Shown: positions 45,275-54,497, counted from the first letter of the stretch. The stretch: DNA of 64,000 nucleotides from Myxococcus guangdongensis (GCF_024198255.1 NZ_JAJVKW010000002.1:1054001-1118000); one strand, 5' to 3'. The notes: generated from the sequence alone by a model not told the origin. Program-made: numbers and translations.

Positions 45275-45307
45275 TGTTCAAAAGTTGTTCAAGGGCTGTT
45301 CAAGGTA
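45275..45307 (+). repeat. three tandem 11-base repeats (TGTTCAA-type) between divergent regulator and kinase genes
   Basis: TGTTCAAAAGT, TGTTCAAGGGC and TGTTCAAGGTA lie end to end, so the TGTTCAA core recurs at exactly one helical turn. A fourth TGTTCA occurs at 45261, 14 bases before the first. CATCA-TG-TGATG (45265-45276) overlaps it. The set suits cooperative binding by a response regulator on one face of the DNA. Confidence 0.6.
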
Positions 45308-45449
45308 AGCCATTCACTGGCGCGCGGGTCCTCCATCCAGGGATGATGTCCATGTCGGGTACCCCTCCGTATGTCAGTCTTTCGCGTCCGGCGCACGGGG
45401 GAATGGCAGTACAGTCCACACCCTACATACCCGTGCGGGCTGGAGCTCC

Positions 45450-46736
45450 GTGAGGGAGCGGGGGGCTCCCTTGCCGCGTGATGCTGGCTGGGTTACAGCT
45501 CAACGCATGTCACCCGCGTCATCGACCGAGCATGAGCTGACGGCCATCCTCGAGAAGGTGAACAAGACACACGGACCTGACTTCCAGGACGAGCCCCTGA
45601 CGCCCTCCCGACACTCCTCCGCCCTGGAAGGCATTGCAGGCGCGGCGGCCCTGCTCCGGGGTGACGCGGTGCTCTATGTCAACCTGCGTTGGCAATCCCT
45701 CACACTCGCCCGGGGACCCTGGCGACGTTTGACAGAGCGTGGACAGGAGGAGGGGCCCGCACTGCTCACGCTGCGCAGCGTGGTGGCCGCGGAGGTGCGG
45801 GCGCTGGACTCGGCACCGGAGGAGTTGGCCCGCACGTCGCGCTACACCTATGCGGGGGGCCACCAGCAGCTGGAAATCAGCGCCCGTCAGGTCCGCGCGG
45901 ACCTGACGCCGAAGGTCGTCCTGGTGCTCGCCCGGGACATCACCGAGCAGGCGCGTCAGGAGGAGGCGCTGGAGAAGGAGCGCCGCGCCCTGGCGGAGCG
46001 GGAGCACCTGCGCATGCTCAGTGAGCAGGCGTCGGGCATCGCGCATGACCTGAGCAGCCTGCTGGTGGCCATGAAGCTGCGGCTGGAGATGTTGCAGACC
46101 CACCCCGGGAAGCAGGGCGGGCAGCAGACGCCGGCCCACGTGGACACGTTGTTGCGCATCGTCGCGGACGCGACGACCCGGCTGACCCGGCTGCGCGACT
46201 TCGCGCGCCAGAAGCCCGAGTCCCCGGTGGAGCCGGTGCAGCTGGCCGACGTGGTGCGTGACTCGGTGGAGATCGCCCGGAGCGAGCTGGAGTCGCGGGC
46301 CGCGCGCGAGGGGTTGAGCCTGCACCTGGACGTGGACGTGCCCCGGATGCCGCTGGTGGAGAGCTCCGCGGCGGACCTGCGCTGCGTGTTCCTCAACCTG
46401 CTGCGCAACGGACGCGACGCCATGCCCCAGGGCGGCACCCTGCGCGTGCGCGGCCACCAGAGCCCGACGGGCCAGGTCATCATCACCGTGGAGGACGAGG
46501 GCACGGGCATCCCCGAGCAGCACCTGCTCTCCATCTTCCAGCCCTTCTTCACCACCAAGGGCCAGCACGGCACGGGCCTGGGCCTCTCCATGGCGCACGA
46601 GGTGGTGACGCGGGCGAGCGGCACCCTCGTCGCGTCCAACCGCCCGGAAGGCGGCGCCGTCTTCACCATCACCCTCCCCTCGCTGCGGCGGACCGCCACG
46701 GGCCGGGGCCGGGCCTCGGAGTACCGCTCCGGCTGA
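45450..46736 (+). CDS. soluble sensor histidine kinase
   Basis: The 428-residue protein has no TM helix. Residues 40-175 resemble a degenerate PAS domain that ends ARDITEQARQEEALEKE. The HisKA region has SGIAHDLSSLLVAMKL with phospho-acceptor H199. The ATPase domain shows FLNLLRNGRDAMPQGG, DEGTGIPEQHL and GTGLGLSMAHEVV. I start at the GTG at 45450, with GGAG 4 bases away; the ATG at 45507 lacks a site and would cut 19 residues. A divergent NarL-type regulator lies upstream and a receiver paralogue downstream, both possible partners. Confidence 0.9.
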   Translation: MRERGAPLPRDAGWVTAQRMSPASSTEHELTAILEKVNKTHGPDFQDEPLTPSRHSSALEGIAGAAALLRGDAVLYVNLRWQSLTLARGPWRRLTERGQEEGPALLTLRSVVAAEVRALDSAPEELARTSRYTYAGGHQQLEISARQVRADLTPKVVLVLARDITEQARQEEALEKERRALAEREHLRMLSEQASGIAHDLSSLLVAMKLRLEMLQTHPGKQGGQQTPAHVDTLLRIVADATTRLTRLRDFARQKPESPVEPVQLADVVRDSVEIARSELESRAAREGLSLHLDVDVPRMPLVESSAADLRCVFLNLLRNGRDAMPQGGTLRVRGHQSPTGQVIITVEDEGTGIPEQHLLSIFQPFFTTKGQHGTGLGLSMAHEVVTRASGTLVASNRPEGGAVFTITLPSLRRTATGRGRASEYRSG

Positions 46737-46753
46737 GACACGAACCCCCGTCG

Positions 46754-46791
46754 GGGTGGACGGGGCGGGTGGAGGCACACCCGGTCCACCC
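46754..46791 (+). terminator. two-part hairpin after the kinase gene
   Basis: GGGTGGAC (46754-46761) pairs with GTCCACCC (46784-46791), with an inner stem CGGGTG/CACCCG (46766-46771/46778-46783). The stem is 14 bp with a 4-base bulge and starts 18 bases after the stop. Confidence 0.55.
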
Positions 46792-46843
46792 ACCACGTCC
46801 TGTCACCCGGGGGAGACAGGCCCCTTCGCGAGGGCGGGAGGGG

Positions 46844-46873
46844 GCGACAGGCGGCCCCCGCCTAGGTGATAAT
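46844..46873 (+). promoter_or_regulatory. candidate promoter of the 46939 receiver gene
   Basis: GCGACA (46844-46849) and GATAAT (46868-46873) are 18 bases apart, ending 65 bases before the ATG. The -10 is strong but the -35 is weak. Confidence 0.35.
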
Positions 46874-46938
46874 CCGTAGGCCACCCGGCCTGGTGGCGAC
46901 ATCCGGTGGGCGTCGGGCGCCCATGAGGGGGAGGAGTC

Positions 46939-47343
46939 ATGTCGGAGATGAAAATCCGAGTGTTGGTGGTGGATGACGACCAGGAGCAGCTCACGCTCGC
47001 GGAGCGCTCGCTGTCGGCGTACGGCTTCGACGTGCGCACCCACCGCTCCTCGTTGGGCGTGTCCAACCTGGTGCGCACGACGATGCCGGACCTGGTGCTG
47101 CTGGACGTGAACATCCCGGCCCTCACTGGCGACAAGGTGCTGACGCTCGCGCGGGGGCAGGCCCCGGTGGGCACGCGCTTCGTGCTCTTCTCCGCGTCGG
47201 ACGAGGCGCAGCTGCGCAAGCTGGCGCTGGAGTCGGGCGCGGACGGCTACATCACCAAGAGCACCCAGGGCGAGGAGCTGGCGCGAAGGCTCCACGCCAT
47301 CCACGCCAAGGGCCGCGGCCAGGCGGCCTCGTCCGCGCCGTAG
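46939..47343 (+). CDS. single-domain response regulator, paralogue of the 41830 gene
   Basis: The 134-residue receiver has VVDDDQ, phospho-acceptor Asp in VLLDVNIPAL, Ser switch (FSASDE) and Lys in GYITKS. GGGGGAGGAG before the ATG is a strong Shine-Dalgarno. Its similarity to the receiver at 41830 is far higher than is usual between unrelated receivers and extends to RSLSAYGF and QGEELARRL. It follows a kinase gene, but a hairpin and a candidate promoter separate them. It has no output domain, so it may compete with or substitute for its paralogue. Confidence 0.93.
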   Translation: MSEMKIRVLVVDDDQEQLTLAERSLSAYGFDVRTHRSSLGVSNLVRTTMPDLVLLDVNIPALTGDKVLTLARGQAPVGTRFVLFSASDEAQLRKLALESGADGYITKSTQGEELARRLHAIHAKGRGQAASSAP

Positions 47344-47350
47344 CGCGCCG

Positions 47351-48655
47351 TCAGCCGAGCAGCTCCGCCATCTCCAGGAAGACGCCGCGGAAGTCCCCGC
47401 TGGCGCCGATGAGCCGCAGGTTCTGCGCCAGGCCCCCCGTGGAGCGGAAGAACATCACCGCCTCCGGTGGCGGCTTGATTTTCAGGAAGCGGGCCGCGTT
47501 GCGCGTGAAGTGGTTGCGCATGTCGCGGGGGATTTCGCAGGTCGTGTAGTCGTACGGCGTGGTGCGCATGGGCCTGCCGGCGATGTGCAGCACCTCGCGG
47601 ATGAGGTCCGCGGCCTCGTCACCGGGCAGCTCCACCGTGAAGCCCACCTCCAGGCTCAGCCGCAGCACGTCGAAGGGCTCCAGCTTCAGGGACTGCTGGA
47701 ACATGCGCCGGTTGGCGTCCACGAAGCGCGGGCTGAAGCGCTTGATGGAGCCGAAGTCGAGCAGGCCCAGGCGCCCGTCCGGCATCACCATGAAGTTGCC
47801 CGGGTGCGGGTCCGCGTGGATTTCGCCCGCGCCGAAGAAGGGCCCGTACGTCGCGCGGATGAGCTGGCGCGACACGCGGAAGCGCTCCTCGTTGGACGAC
47901 TCCCGCGTCACCCAGTCCTTGAGCGTCAGGCCCTCGAGCAGCTCCATCGTCAGCACGCGCCCGGCGCTGTGGCCGTCGATGACGCCGGGGACCTGGAGGT
48001 CCTCCAGCCGGGCCACGCTCTTCGCGAAGCCTCGGGCGAGCGCCGCCTCGCGCCGGTAGTCCAGCTCCAGCAGCAGCTCGTCGCGGAACTCCTGGAAGTA
48101 CGCCGAGCCGTCCATCAGCCGCGAGGCCTTGGACATCGTCTTCACGACGAGGCCCAGGTTCTCCATGTCGTGCGTCAGGGACTCCGCGATGCCCGGGTAC
48201 TGCACCTTCACCGCCACGGAGCGCCCGTCCGCGAGCACCGCGCGGTGCACCTGGCCCAGGGAGGCCGCGGCCAAAGGCTCGCGGCTGAACTCGCGGAAGG
48301 CCTCCTCCGGGGGACAGCCCAGCTCCTCGCGCACCACGCGCGACACCATGTCGTAGGACATGGCGGGGGCCTGGTTCTGCAGGCGGGCGAGGACCTGGCG
48401 CACCTCGGGGGTGAGCAGGTCCGGGTCCATGGAGAGGGCCTGCCCCAGCTTCATGGCCGCGCCCTTGAGCTCCCCCAGGGTGGAGACGAGCTTCTCCGCG
48501 GCGTTCTTGCTGAGCAGCTCCGGCGTGCCACCCGCCAGGCGCTTCGCGCTGCTCTTGAGCACGTCGGTGCCCACCTGCATGGAGAGGCCCGCCAGCTTGC
48601 GCAGCCGGGTGAAGCGCCCTTGAGGTGGAAGCGAGTCGTCGGAGTCGGAGGCCAT
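47351..48655 (-). CDS. ABC1/UbiB-family atypical kinase
   Basis: The 434-residue protein has the ABC1 signature: the KxGQ motif (AAMKLGQALSMDPDLL), an Ala-rich loop AAASLGQVHRA in place of a Gly-rich loop, Lys in VAVKVQYPG, ExD-type LDYRREAALA, HADPHPGNFMV as catalytic loop and LLDFGSIKRF as metal-binding DFG. Relatives act in ubiquinone biosynthesis and lipid metabolism in bacteria and mitochondria. I start at the ATG at 48655, which lacks a good Shine-Dalgarno; the GTG at 48712 is an alternative. No ubiquinone genes are nearby, so the substrate is unknown. Confidence 0.9.
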   Translation of the reverse strand: MASDSDDSLPPQGRFTRLRKLAGLSMQVGTDVLKSSAKRLAGGTPELLSKNAAEKLVSTLGELKGAAMKLGQALSMDPDLLTPEVRQVLARLQNQAPAMSYDMVSRVVREELGCPPEEAFREFSREPLAAASLGQVHRAVLADGRSVAVKVQYPGIAESLTHDMENLGLVVKTMSKASRLMDGSAYFQEFRDELLLELDYRREAALARGFAKSVARLEDLQVPGVIDGHSAGRVLTMELLEGLTLKDWVTRESSNEERFRVSRQLIRATYGPFFGAGEIHADPHPGNFMVMPDGRLGLLDFGSIKRFSPRFVDANRRMFQQSLKLEPFDVLRLSLEVGFTVELPGDEAADLIREVLHIAGRPMRTTPYDYTTCEIPRDMRNHFTRNAARFLKIKPPPEAVMFFRSTGGLAQNLRLIGASGDFRGVFLEMAELLG

Positions 48656-48733
48656 GGGTACAGGGGGGATTAACGAGGAGCCCACCCCGGGACGCAAGGT
48701 ACGTGGGTCCACCCCTGTCGCCCGGCCGCCCGC

Positions 48734-50539
48734 CTACCGGGGCGTGGGGGTGTTGCGCAGCCGGGCCCGGAGCATGCGCCAGCGCTTGAGCCCTTCCAAG
48801 TCCAACGGGTCCATGCGCACGGCCTGCTCATAGGCGGCGAGCGCCTCCTGCAGCCGGCCCACCGAGGACAGCGCGTCACCGGACAGCCGCTGCACCGCGG
48901 CGCGGCCGTCGCGGCCCGGGAACTCCGAGAGGAAGCGGCGGCGGCAGTGCTCCAGCGCGGTGGCGGTGAGGCCCGCGGCGAGGCAGCGCTCCACGCCCTC
49001 CACGTTGCCCAGGCGCGCGTCGTACTCCGCCCGGCGCTCCACGTGCCCCAGCACATGCAGCGCCGCGGCCACCCGCTCCCCCACCCGCTCGAACTGGGCG
49101 CGCTGGCCCAAGGACAGGTTGCGCGCCTTGAGGGACTCGAGCGCCATGCGGGCACGCTGGGCGCCCACGCGCAGCGTCTCCGGCGTGGCGTCCCGGGGGA
49201 CCTCCAGCACGGCGTAGTGGTCTCCGGACAGCCGGTTGCGGAAGCCCTGGAGCACCCGCTCCGCCTCGGCGTCCTCGCGCATGGGGGACGGCGGCGGCGT
49301 GGGCGGCTCCAGGCGCACGCCGGACTTCAGCCGGGCGAGCGCCTCCTGGAAGGCGGGGGACGTGTCGCGAAGCTGCACGCCGAAGCCCGGCGACATGCGC
49401 CAGGCCTTGGCCTGCTCCTCCGTCACGTGGCGCACCACCTGGCCGGTGCAGGCGAGCTCTCCGCCGGGCAGCCGCAACAGGAGCCCCACGTCGGAGAGCA
49501 GCGGCGGCGGCGCGGCGGGCGAGTGCAGGAAGAGGCCGGCGCGGCCCACCCACTCGCAGGACAGCTCGTGCGAGTGCGGCGTGCCCGCCATGCGCACCCG
49601 GGCGGTGAAGCCGGACGCGGCGGGCTCCGACTCGGGCACCAGCGCGGTGGCGAGCGCGGCGCGCAGGTCCGAGGCCTGGGCGAAGCGGTCCGCGGGGCGC
49701 TTGGCCAGGGCGCGCAGGAGCACGCGCGACAGCGTCCTGGGCACGTCCGGGCGCACCTCGTGCGGCGGCACCGGCGGCTTCTGCAGGTGGCCGATGAGCA
49801 CCTCCGCCGCGGTGCGGCCCGCGAAGGGCACGCGCCCGGTGAGCAGGAAGTAGCCCAGCACGCCCACCGCGTAGAGGTCCGTGCGCGCGTCCACCACGTC
49901 ATCGCCGCACTGCTCGGGGGCCATGAACTCCGGCGTCCCCAACAGCACGCCCACCTCCGTGGTGTGCACGCCCGCCGGACGCGACAGCAGCTTGGCGATG
50001 CCGAAGTCCAGGAGCTTCACGCGGTGGCGACCCTGCGGCCCCGGCACCAGGAACACGTTGGCCGGCTTCAGGTCGCGGTGGACGATGCCGTGCGCGTGCG
50101 CGGCGCCCAGCGCGTCACACACCTGCGAGAGCAGGTCCACCACCAGCGCGGGCGGCAGCGGCTCCTTGGCGAAGGCCGCCAGGCTCTGCCCCTCCAGGTA
50201 CTCCATCACCAGGTAGGGACGGCCGTCGCGCGTGTCCAGGTCGTAGAGCGCGACGACGTTCTCGTGCTGCACCACCGTCAGCGTGCGCGCCTCCGACAGG
50301 AAGCGGGCCACCAGGTCCGGGTCCTGCGCCAGGTGCGAGTGCAGCACCTTGATGGCCACGCGCTTCTGGATGAGCGCGTGCTCGGCCAGCATCACCGTGC
50401 CCATGCCGCCGCGGCCCAGCTCCTTCAGCAGCCTGAAGTGCCCCAGCTGCTGCCCCACCAGCGAGCCCGGCACGGGCGTGGGGACCGGCGTCAGCGTCTC
50501 CACCCGGACGGGCGGAGGCGGCGTCCCCGCGTACAGCAT
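48734..50539 (-). CDS. Ser/Thr kinase with PilZ-like, J-like and TPR modules
   Basis: The 601-residue protein starts at the ATG at 50539, with GGAGGGG 7 bases upstream. The kinase domain spans about 30-290: LGRGGMGTVMLAEH, Lys in RVAIKVL, HRDLKPANV, DFGIAK and GTPEFMAPEQ. Residues 315-415 look PilZ-like (GLFLHSPA and GFGVQLRD), but the usual RxxxR and DxSxxG are degraded. Residues 438-512 follow a J domain (DHYAVLEVPRDATPETLR, then RRAEYDARLG), yet HPD is missing. TPR-like helices end the protein. There is no TM segment. Confidence 0.88.
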   Translation of the reverse strand: MLYAGTPPPPVRVETLTPVPTPVPGSLVGQQLGHFRLLKELGRGGMGTVMLAEHALIQKRVAIKVLHSHLAQDPDLVARFLSEARTLTVVQHENVVALYDLDTRDGRPYLVMEYLEGQSLAAFAKEPLPPALVVDLLSQVCDALGAAHAHGIVHRDLKPANVFLVPGPQGRHRVKLLDFGIAKLLSRPAGVHTTEVGVLLGTPEFMAPEQCGDDVVDARTDLYAVGVLGYFLLTGRVPFAGRTAAEVLIGHLQKPPVPPHEVRPDVPRTLSRVLLRALAKRPADRFAQASDLRAALATALVPESEPAASGFTARVRMAGTPHSHELSCEWVGRAGLFLHSPAAPPPLLSDVGLLLRLPGGELACTGQVVRHVTEEQAKAWRMSPGFGVQLRDTSPAFQEALARLKSGVRLEPPTPPPSPMREDAEAERVLQGFRNRLSGDHYAVLEVPRDATPETLRVGAQRARMALESLKARNLSLGQRAQFERVGERVAAALHVLGHVERRAEYDARLGNVEGVERCLAAGLTATALEHCRRRFLSEFPGRDGRAAVQRLSGDALSSVGRLQEALAAYEQAVRMDPLDLEGLKRWRMLRARLRNTPTPR

Positions 50540-51139
50540 CGTGTTCCCCTCCACCGGCGTGTTCCGGTGCGGACGCACCCAGGTCGGACACTCGCTGGGG
50601 TCGGAGTGCGGAGGCACGCAGGAGCAGATGACGTTCTGGACGAACACGGGGCGATTGGGGGACGCGGGGACAGGGTGATGCGGACGACGGATTGCGAGTC
50701 GTGTGCCACCCTCGATTCAACCGCGCTGGCACCGGCGCTTCATGCGAAAGGAGTCGAGCAGCTTCGGGTTCCGGACAGTGAGGGAGGAAAGCACCCCTCA
50801 TTGCTGGAAGTCTCCCCTGCTCTCTCCGCAGAAACTACAGCCATTCGGTTGAAAACTTTACCGCTCGACTCGCATTGGGCGGTTGGGTTTCTGGGATTCC
50901 TTTTCTCTCCGTCTCACTCCCATGTTTTGTGGAACACGTTTCACGGCTTTCCTGTCTCGACGCCCCCCTGGAGGAAAGACGCAGGGGGTCGGGTTCCTTG
51001 AGTCAAAAGATGTGATGAGGATGAACCGAGGGGCGAAGCGCACCTGGGAAACAGGAAGACCCCTCGGACGGGGCCACGAAGGCGCCGCCGGAGGGGTCTT
51101 GGCGAGACGTCATCTTGGCGGGGCCGAAGCCCTCGGGAC
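50540..51139. other. 600-base gene-free interval
   Basis: No convincing gene on either strand. The middle (50800-50960) is less GC-rich than the surroundings and probably carries the promoter of the minus-strand kinase gene, though I could not identify a clear -10/-35 pair. The hairpin at 51056-51100 lies at the far end. Confidence 0.6.
51056..51100 (-). terminator. hairpin after the lipoprotein gene
   Basis: AAGACCCCTC and GAGGGGTCTT form a 10-bp stem around a 25-base GC-rich loop, 39 bases past the minus-strand stop. On that strand it is followed by CCTGTTT, a weak pyrimidine-rich tract. Confidence 0.5.
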
Positions 51140-51631
51140 TCAGCCGATGATGGGCTCGCAGGAGCCGTCGTTCGAGCAGGCCAGATCCGCGCAGCAGGTG
51201 ACGCCGCCGCCACAAGGTGCTTCGACGGGCGCGCAGGCGCCGGCATCCACGTCGCCACCCGTGCCCGAGTCGGGCTCGCCGCCGGTGCCCGCGTCGGGCT
51301 CGCTGTCACATGCGCCCAGCGTGTCGCCGTGTTTGACGTGCGCCTTCACGGCGGCCAGGCCCACGCTGATGGCGTGCGCGTTGGCGGGGTTGCCCGGCGG
51401 GATGTGACAGACGGTGACCTTGCCCGAGTCGAGCAGGTGGAGCGGATCATCCGAGTCGACTCCCGAGGCCTGTCCCTCGTCCGTGTCGGGCGAGCCTTCC
51501 AGGCCACCGGATTGAGGCGCGCCGGTGGACGGCTCCGCGTCGGGTCCGGGTGAGCCACCGCACCCGCTCGCGAGCAACGCGCACAGGGCCACCACGAGAG
51601 AGGGCATCGCAATGAGGTTCAGACGTCGCAT
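51140..51631 (-). CDS. small lipoprotein with a conserved CHIPPGNPANAH motif
   Basis: The 163-residue protein has a lipoprotein signal ending LLASGC. After an acidic linker, residues 70-110 read KVTVCHIPPGNPANAHAISV and then HVKHGDTLGAC, a motif found at the ends of many bacterial surface proteins. Asp/Gly repeats (DAGTGGEPDSGTGG) lead to a Cys-rich C-terminus (CGGGVTCCADLACSNDG). It is likely anchored to the outer membrane with the Cys cluster disulfide-bonded. The function is unknown. The ATG is at 51631; a longer same-frame opening upstream, antisense to the protease gene, is not coding. Confidence 0.8.
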   Translation of the reverse strand: MRRLNLIAMPSLVVALCALLASGCGGSPGPDAEPSTGAPQSGGLEGSPDTDEGQASGVDSDDPLHLLDSGKVTVCHIPPGNPANAHAISVGLAAVKAHVKHGDTLGACDSEPDAGTGGEPDSGTGGDVDAGACAPVEAPCGGGVTCCADLACSNDGSCEPIIG

Positions 51632-51842
51632 GAACGTTCTCCAGTTCCAGGTGTACGGGTGTCGAGCGCCGCGCGAGCCCCCGGAGCCGTGAGCACGGCC
51701 GGGCCACACGCCTGGAGCGAGGGAGTCAGCCCATCCGACCACGGCTCCCCGCGAGCACTTCCACCACGCGAAGAAGACCCGGCACCCGCGCGCGCGGCCA
51801 CGCGCTTCACCGTGTGTGGACGCGCTTGAACGCGGAGCCTCG

Positions 51843-54497
51843 ATGACAGCGCCTCGAGAGGTTTCGGCGCGGTTCGCTCGGGAACTTTCCCGTGCCGGTG
51901 GTGTCGAGCAGGCGGGGCCGTCATCGGAGGTGGCTGTGGAGCGCGTGCGAGTCCGGCGGGTGCCGACCTGGACGGTGGGTGTCGGGGTGTTGACGGTGCT
52001 GTTCGGCGCGGGGGGCGTGACGGGTGCGGAGACTCGTGGACCGGGGACGCGCGTCGAGCCCGCGCTGGAGAACGCCGCGGTGCTGGGGCGCGTCTGGGGC
52101 GAGGTGAAGTACGCGCATCCGGCGCTCGCGATGGACGCGGTCGACTGGGATGCGGCGCTCCTCGACGCGCTGCCCGGTGCGCTCGCCGCGAGCACCCCCG
52201 ACGCGCTCGCCGCCACGGTGGGCGACATGCTGCGCGCGCTCGAGGACCCGCTCACCCGGGTCGTGAGGGATGAGTCGGTGGTGGCCACGAGCACCGGGGC
52301 GGGGCCGCTGTCTCGCTGGGTGGATGACGTGCTGGTGCTGGACCTGGACCGACGCTTCGCGAACGTCGACGCGCTGTATCCCGCGATGAGCGCGTTGGAG
52401 CCGGAGCTCGCGCGGGCTCGCCGCGTCGTCATCGACCTGCGCGTGAGTGGAGGTGACGAGGCCGCGTGGGCGGAGATGGCGCTCGGCGTCCTGGAGCGCG
52501 CGCTGGTGGCGGAGGAGCTGACGGCGCCCGCGGAGCGCTTCCGTGTGTACTCGGGCTTTCCCGTGCAGTTCGGTCCCAGCTCCGGGGGATACAGCGCGTC
52601 CGTCGAGACGCGGCTGGCGCGGAGATTCACACCGGTGGCGGGTACACCGAAGCGCACGGTGGCCCTGCTCGTCAACGCGCGGACGCCATTGACGCCGCGG
52701 GTGCTCGCGCTGATGTCCACGCCTCGGACACGAGTCGTGGCGCAGGGCGGGCTCGATGAGTCCTCCGCGGTGAAGACTCGCACGCTGCCCCTGCCTGGGG
52801 GATATCGCGCGGTGGTGCGCGCGTCGGAGCTCGTGTTCGCCTCCGGCGCCTCGGGACTGTTCTCGGACGTCACCGTGCCGGATGGGGCGGACGAGGGTGA
52901 CTCAGGTCCCGCGGTTCAAGCCGCGCTCCGACTGGTGCGTTCGGGCACTGTGGGAACACGGACACGCACCGGCACATCCATATCGCGCCGCTCCTCCGGA
53001 ACAGGAGGTGCGCCCCACGCGACATCAGCCACGCGCAACACCAACGCGCCCTCCACACGTAACGCACAGGCCACGCCGCTCGCCATCAGCGGCGCACAGG
53101 CCGCGACTCGCTCAACCGCATCCGCACTCCCCACTGGCGGCGCGGACGCCACACCGCATGCAGCATCATCCATGCGCACCACCTCTGCACCCTCGGGCGC
53201 ACAGGCCACACCACGCACCACCAGCGGCGGGCAGGCCTCTCGTCGCAAAACCGCATCTGCCTCCACGCTCCCCGCCATCAGCGTCGATGCCATGTACGAA
53301 ACTCCGGCGTATCCACCGGAGCCGCATCGGCTGCTCGCCGTCATCCGTTTCTGGAACGTGATGCGCTTCTTTCACCCCGACCCGAAGGCCCTGCGGGACT
53401 GGGACGCCGTCCTGCCCACGTTCCTCGGTCAGGCTCGCGCGGCGGCGGACGCTCGCGAATACGCACAAGTGCTCTACACCCTGGCCGCGCGCGTCCACGA
53501 CGGACACATCTTCGTCGCGGAGCAGGGCCAGCCGCTGCGCTCGCTCGCCGAGGCCACCGCGCCCGTCGTCCTGCGGCCCGTGCAGGGACGCTTCATCGTG
53601 ACGGAGCTGCCCGCGCCCGAAGTCACCCGCGCCGCGGGCCTCCAGGTGGGCGACGAGGTCGTCGCCGTGGAACAAGAGCCCGTCGCCCTGCGCGCACAGC
53701 GACTCGCCTCACTCCTCGGCGCCTCGCACGACGCCGCGAGAACCGAGCGTGTCGCCAGCCTGTTGCTCGCGGGCGCGGACGGCAAGTCCGTCGAAGTCAT
53801 GCTCCAGGGCTCCGACGGCCGCATCAAGGAGTCACGCCTGCCACGCTCGCGCAACTTCCTCCCGTTCCTCCGTCCCCCTCCCCGCGATGACGCGCCCTGG
53901 AAGACGCTGAAGGGCGGCATCGGCTACGTGGACCTGCGCAGGCTGCGCGCCGAGTCCGTGGACCCCATGCTCACGGCCCTGAAGGACACGCGGGGCCTGG
54001 TGCTCGACCTGCGCGGATATCCCCAGGGCAGCGCCTGGACACTCGCGCCCCGACTCAACACGCGCGGCGCCACGACGTCCGCGCTCATCTCCCGCCCCAG
54101 GCTCTCCGCCGGAGAGCGCCTCGAGGAGCGCTTCCCCGCCCTGCTCCCACCAAGCAACGGTCCCCTCTACCGAGGACACGTCATCCTCCTCGTGGACGCA
54201 CGGACGCTGAGCCAGGGCGAATACACCGCGATGATGCTGCGCGCCGCCTCGGGCGCACGCCTCGTGGGCTCCACCACCGCGGGCGCCGTGGGCGACACCA
54301 CCAACGTCTGCCTCCCCGGCGCCCTCTGCGTCCTCTTCACCGGCCAGCGCTTCGAGACGCCCGAAGGCCACGCCGTCCAGGGCGCGGGGCTGCGCCCCGA
54401 CGTGGAGGTCCACCCCACACTCGAAGGTCTGCGCGCCGGCCGCGACGAGGTGCTCGAGCGCGCCCTCAGCCTGCTGAACGAGGCAACAGCACGGTGA
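51843..54497 (+). CDS. double S41-like tail-specific protease
   Basis: The 884-residue protein has a signal-anchor helix at about 40-62. An N-terminal S41-like module (about 70-365) has VVIDLRVSGGDEA and TVALLVNARTPLTPRVLAL, where the catalytic Ser position is not Ser. A Ser/Thr/Ala-rich linker of about 110 residues holds two similar repeats. The C-terminal module (about 490-884) has a helical cap, a PDZ-like segment (GLQVGDEVVAVEQEPV), LVLDLRGYPQGS and VILLVDARTLSQGEYTAMML with Ser in the expected place. I infer one active and one inactive unit. The start at 51843 has GGAG 5 bases upstream. The stop overlaps the convergent kinase gene by 32 bases. Confidence 0.85.
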   Translation: MTAPREVSARFARELSRAGGVEQAGPSSEVAVERVRVRRVPTWTVGVGVLTVLFGAGGVTGAETRGPGTRVEPALENAAVLGRVWGEVKYAHPALAMDAVDWDAALLDALPGALAASTPDALAATVGDMLRALEDPLTRVVRDESVVATSTGAGPLSRWVDDVLVLDLDRRFANVDALYPAMSALEPELARARRVVIDLRVSGGDEAAWAEMALGVLERALVAEELTAPAERFRVYSGFPVQFGPSSGGYSASVETRLARRFTPVAGTPKRTVALLVNARTPLTPRVLALMSTPRTRVVAQGGLDESSAVKTRTLPLPGGYRAVVRASELVFASGASGLFSDVTVPDGADEGDSGPAVQAALRLVRSGTVGTRTRTGTSISRRSSGTGGAPHATSATRNTNAPSTRNAQATPLAISGAQAATRSTASALPTGGADATPHAASSMRTTSAPSGAQATPRTTSGGQASRRKTASASTLPAISVDAMYETPAYPPEPHRLLAVIRFWNVMRFFHPDPKALRDWDAVLPTFLGQARAAADAREYAQVLYTLAARVHDGHIFVAEQGQPLRSLAEATAPVVLRPVQGRFIVTELPAPEVTRAAGLQVGDEVVAVEQEPVALRAQRLASLLGASHDAARTERVASLLLAGADGKSVEVMLQGSDGRIKESRLPRSRNFLPFLRPPPRDDAPWKTLKGGIGYVDLRRLRAESVDPMLTALKDTRGLVLDLRGYPQGSAWTLAPRLNTRGATTSALISRPRLSAGERLEERFPALLPPSNGPLYRGHVILLVDARTLSQGEYTAMMLRAASGARLVGSTTAGAVGDTTNVCLPGALCVLFTGQRFETPEGHAVQGAGLRPDVEVHPTLEGLRAGRDEVLERALSLLNEATAR
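53005..53276 (+). repeat. imperfect duplicate of a ~135-base coding unit in the S41-like linker
   Basis: Two units (about 53005-53138 and 53146-53276) encode the similar strings PHATSATRNTNAPS...AQATPLAISGAQA and PHAASSMRTTSAPS...AQATPRTTSGGQA. The boundaries are approximate. Confidence 0.55.

Noticed and set aside
51140..52873. A 577-codon frame that extends the small lipoprotein upstream
   Set aside because: The extension is antisense to the S41 protease and the lipoprotein signal begins at 51631.
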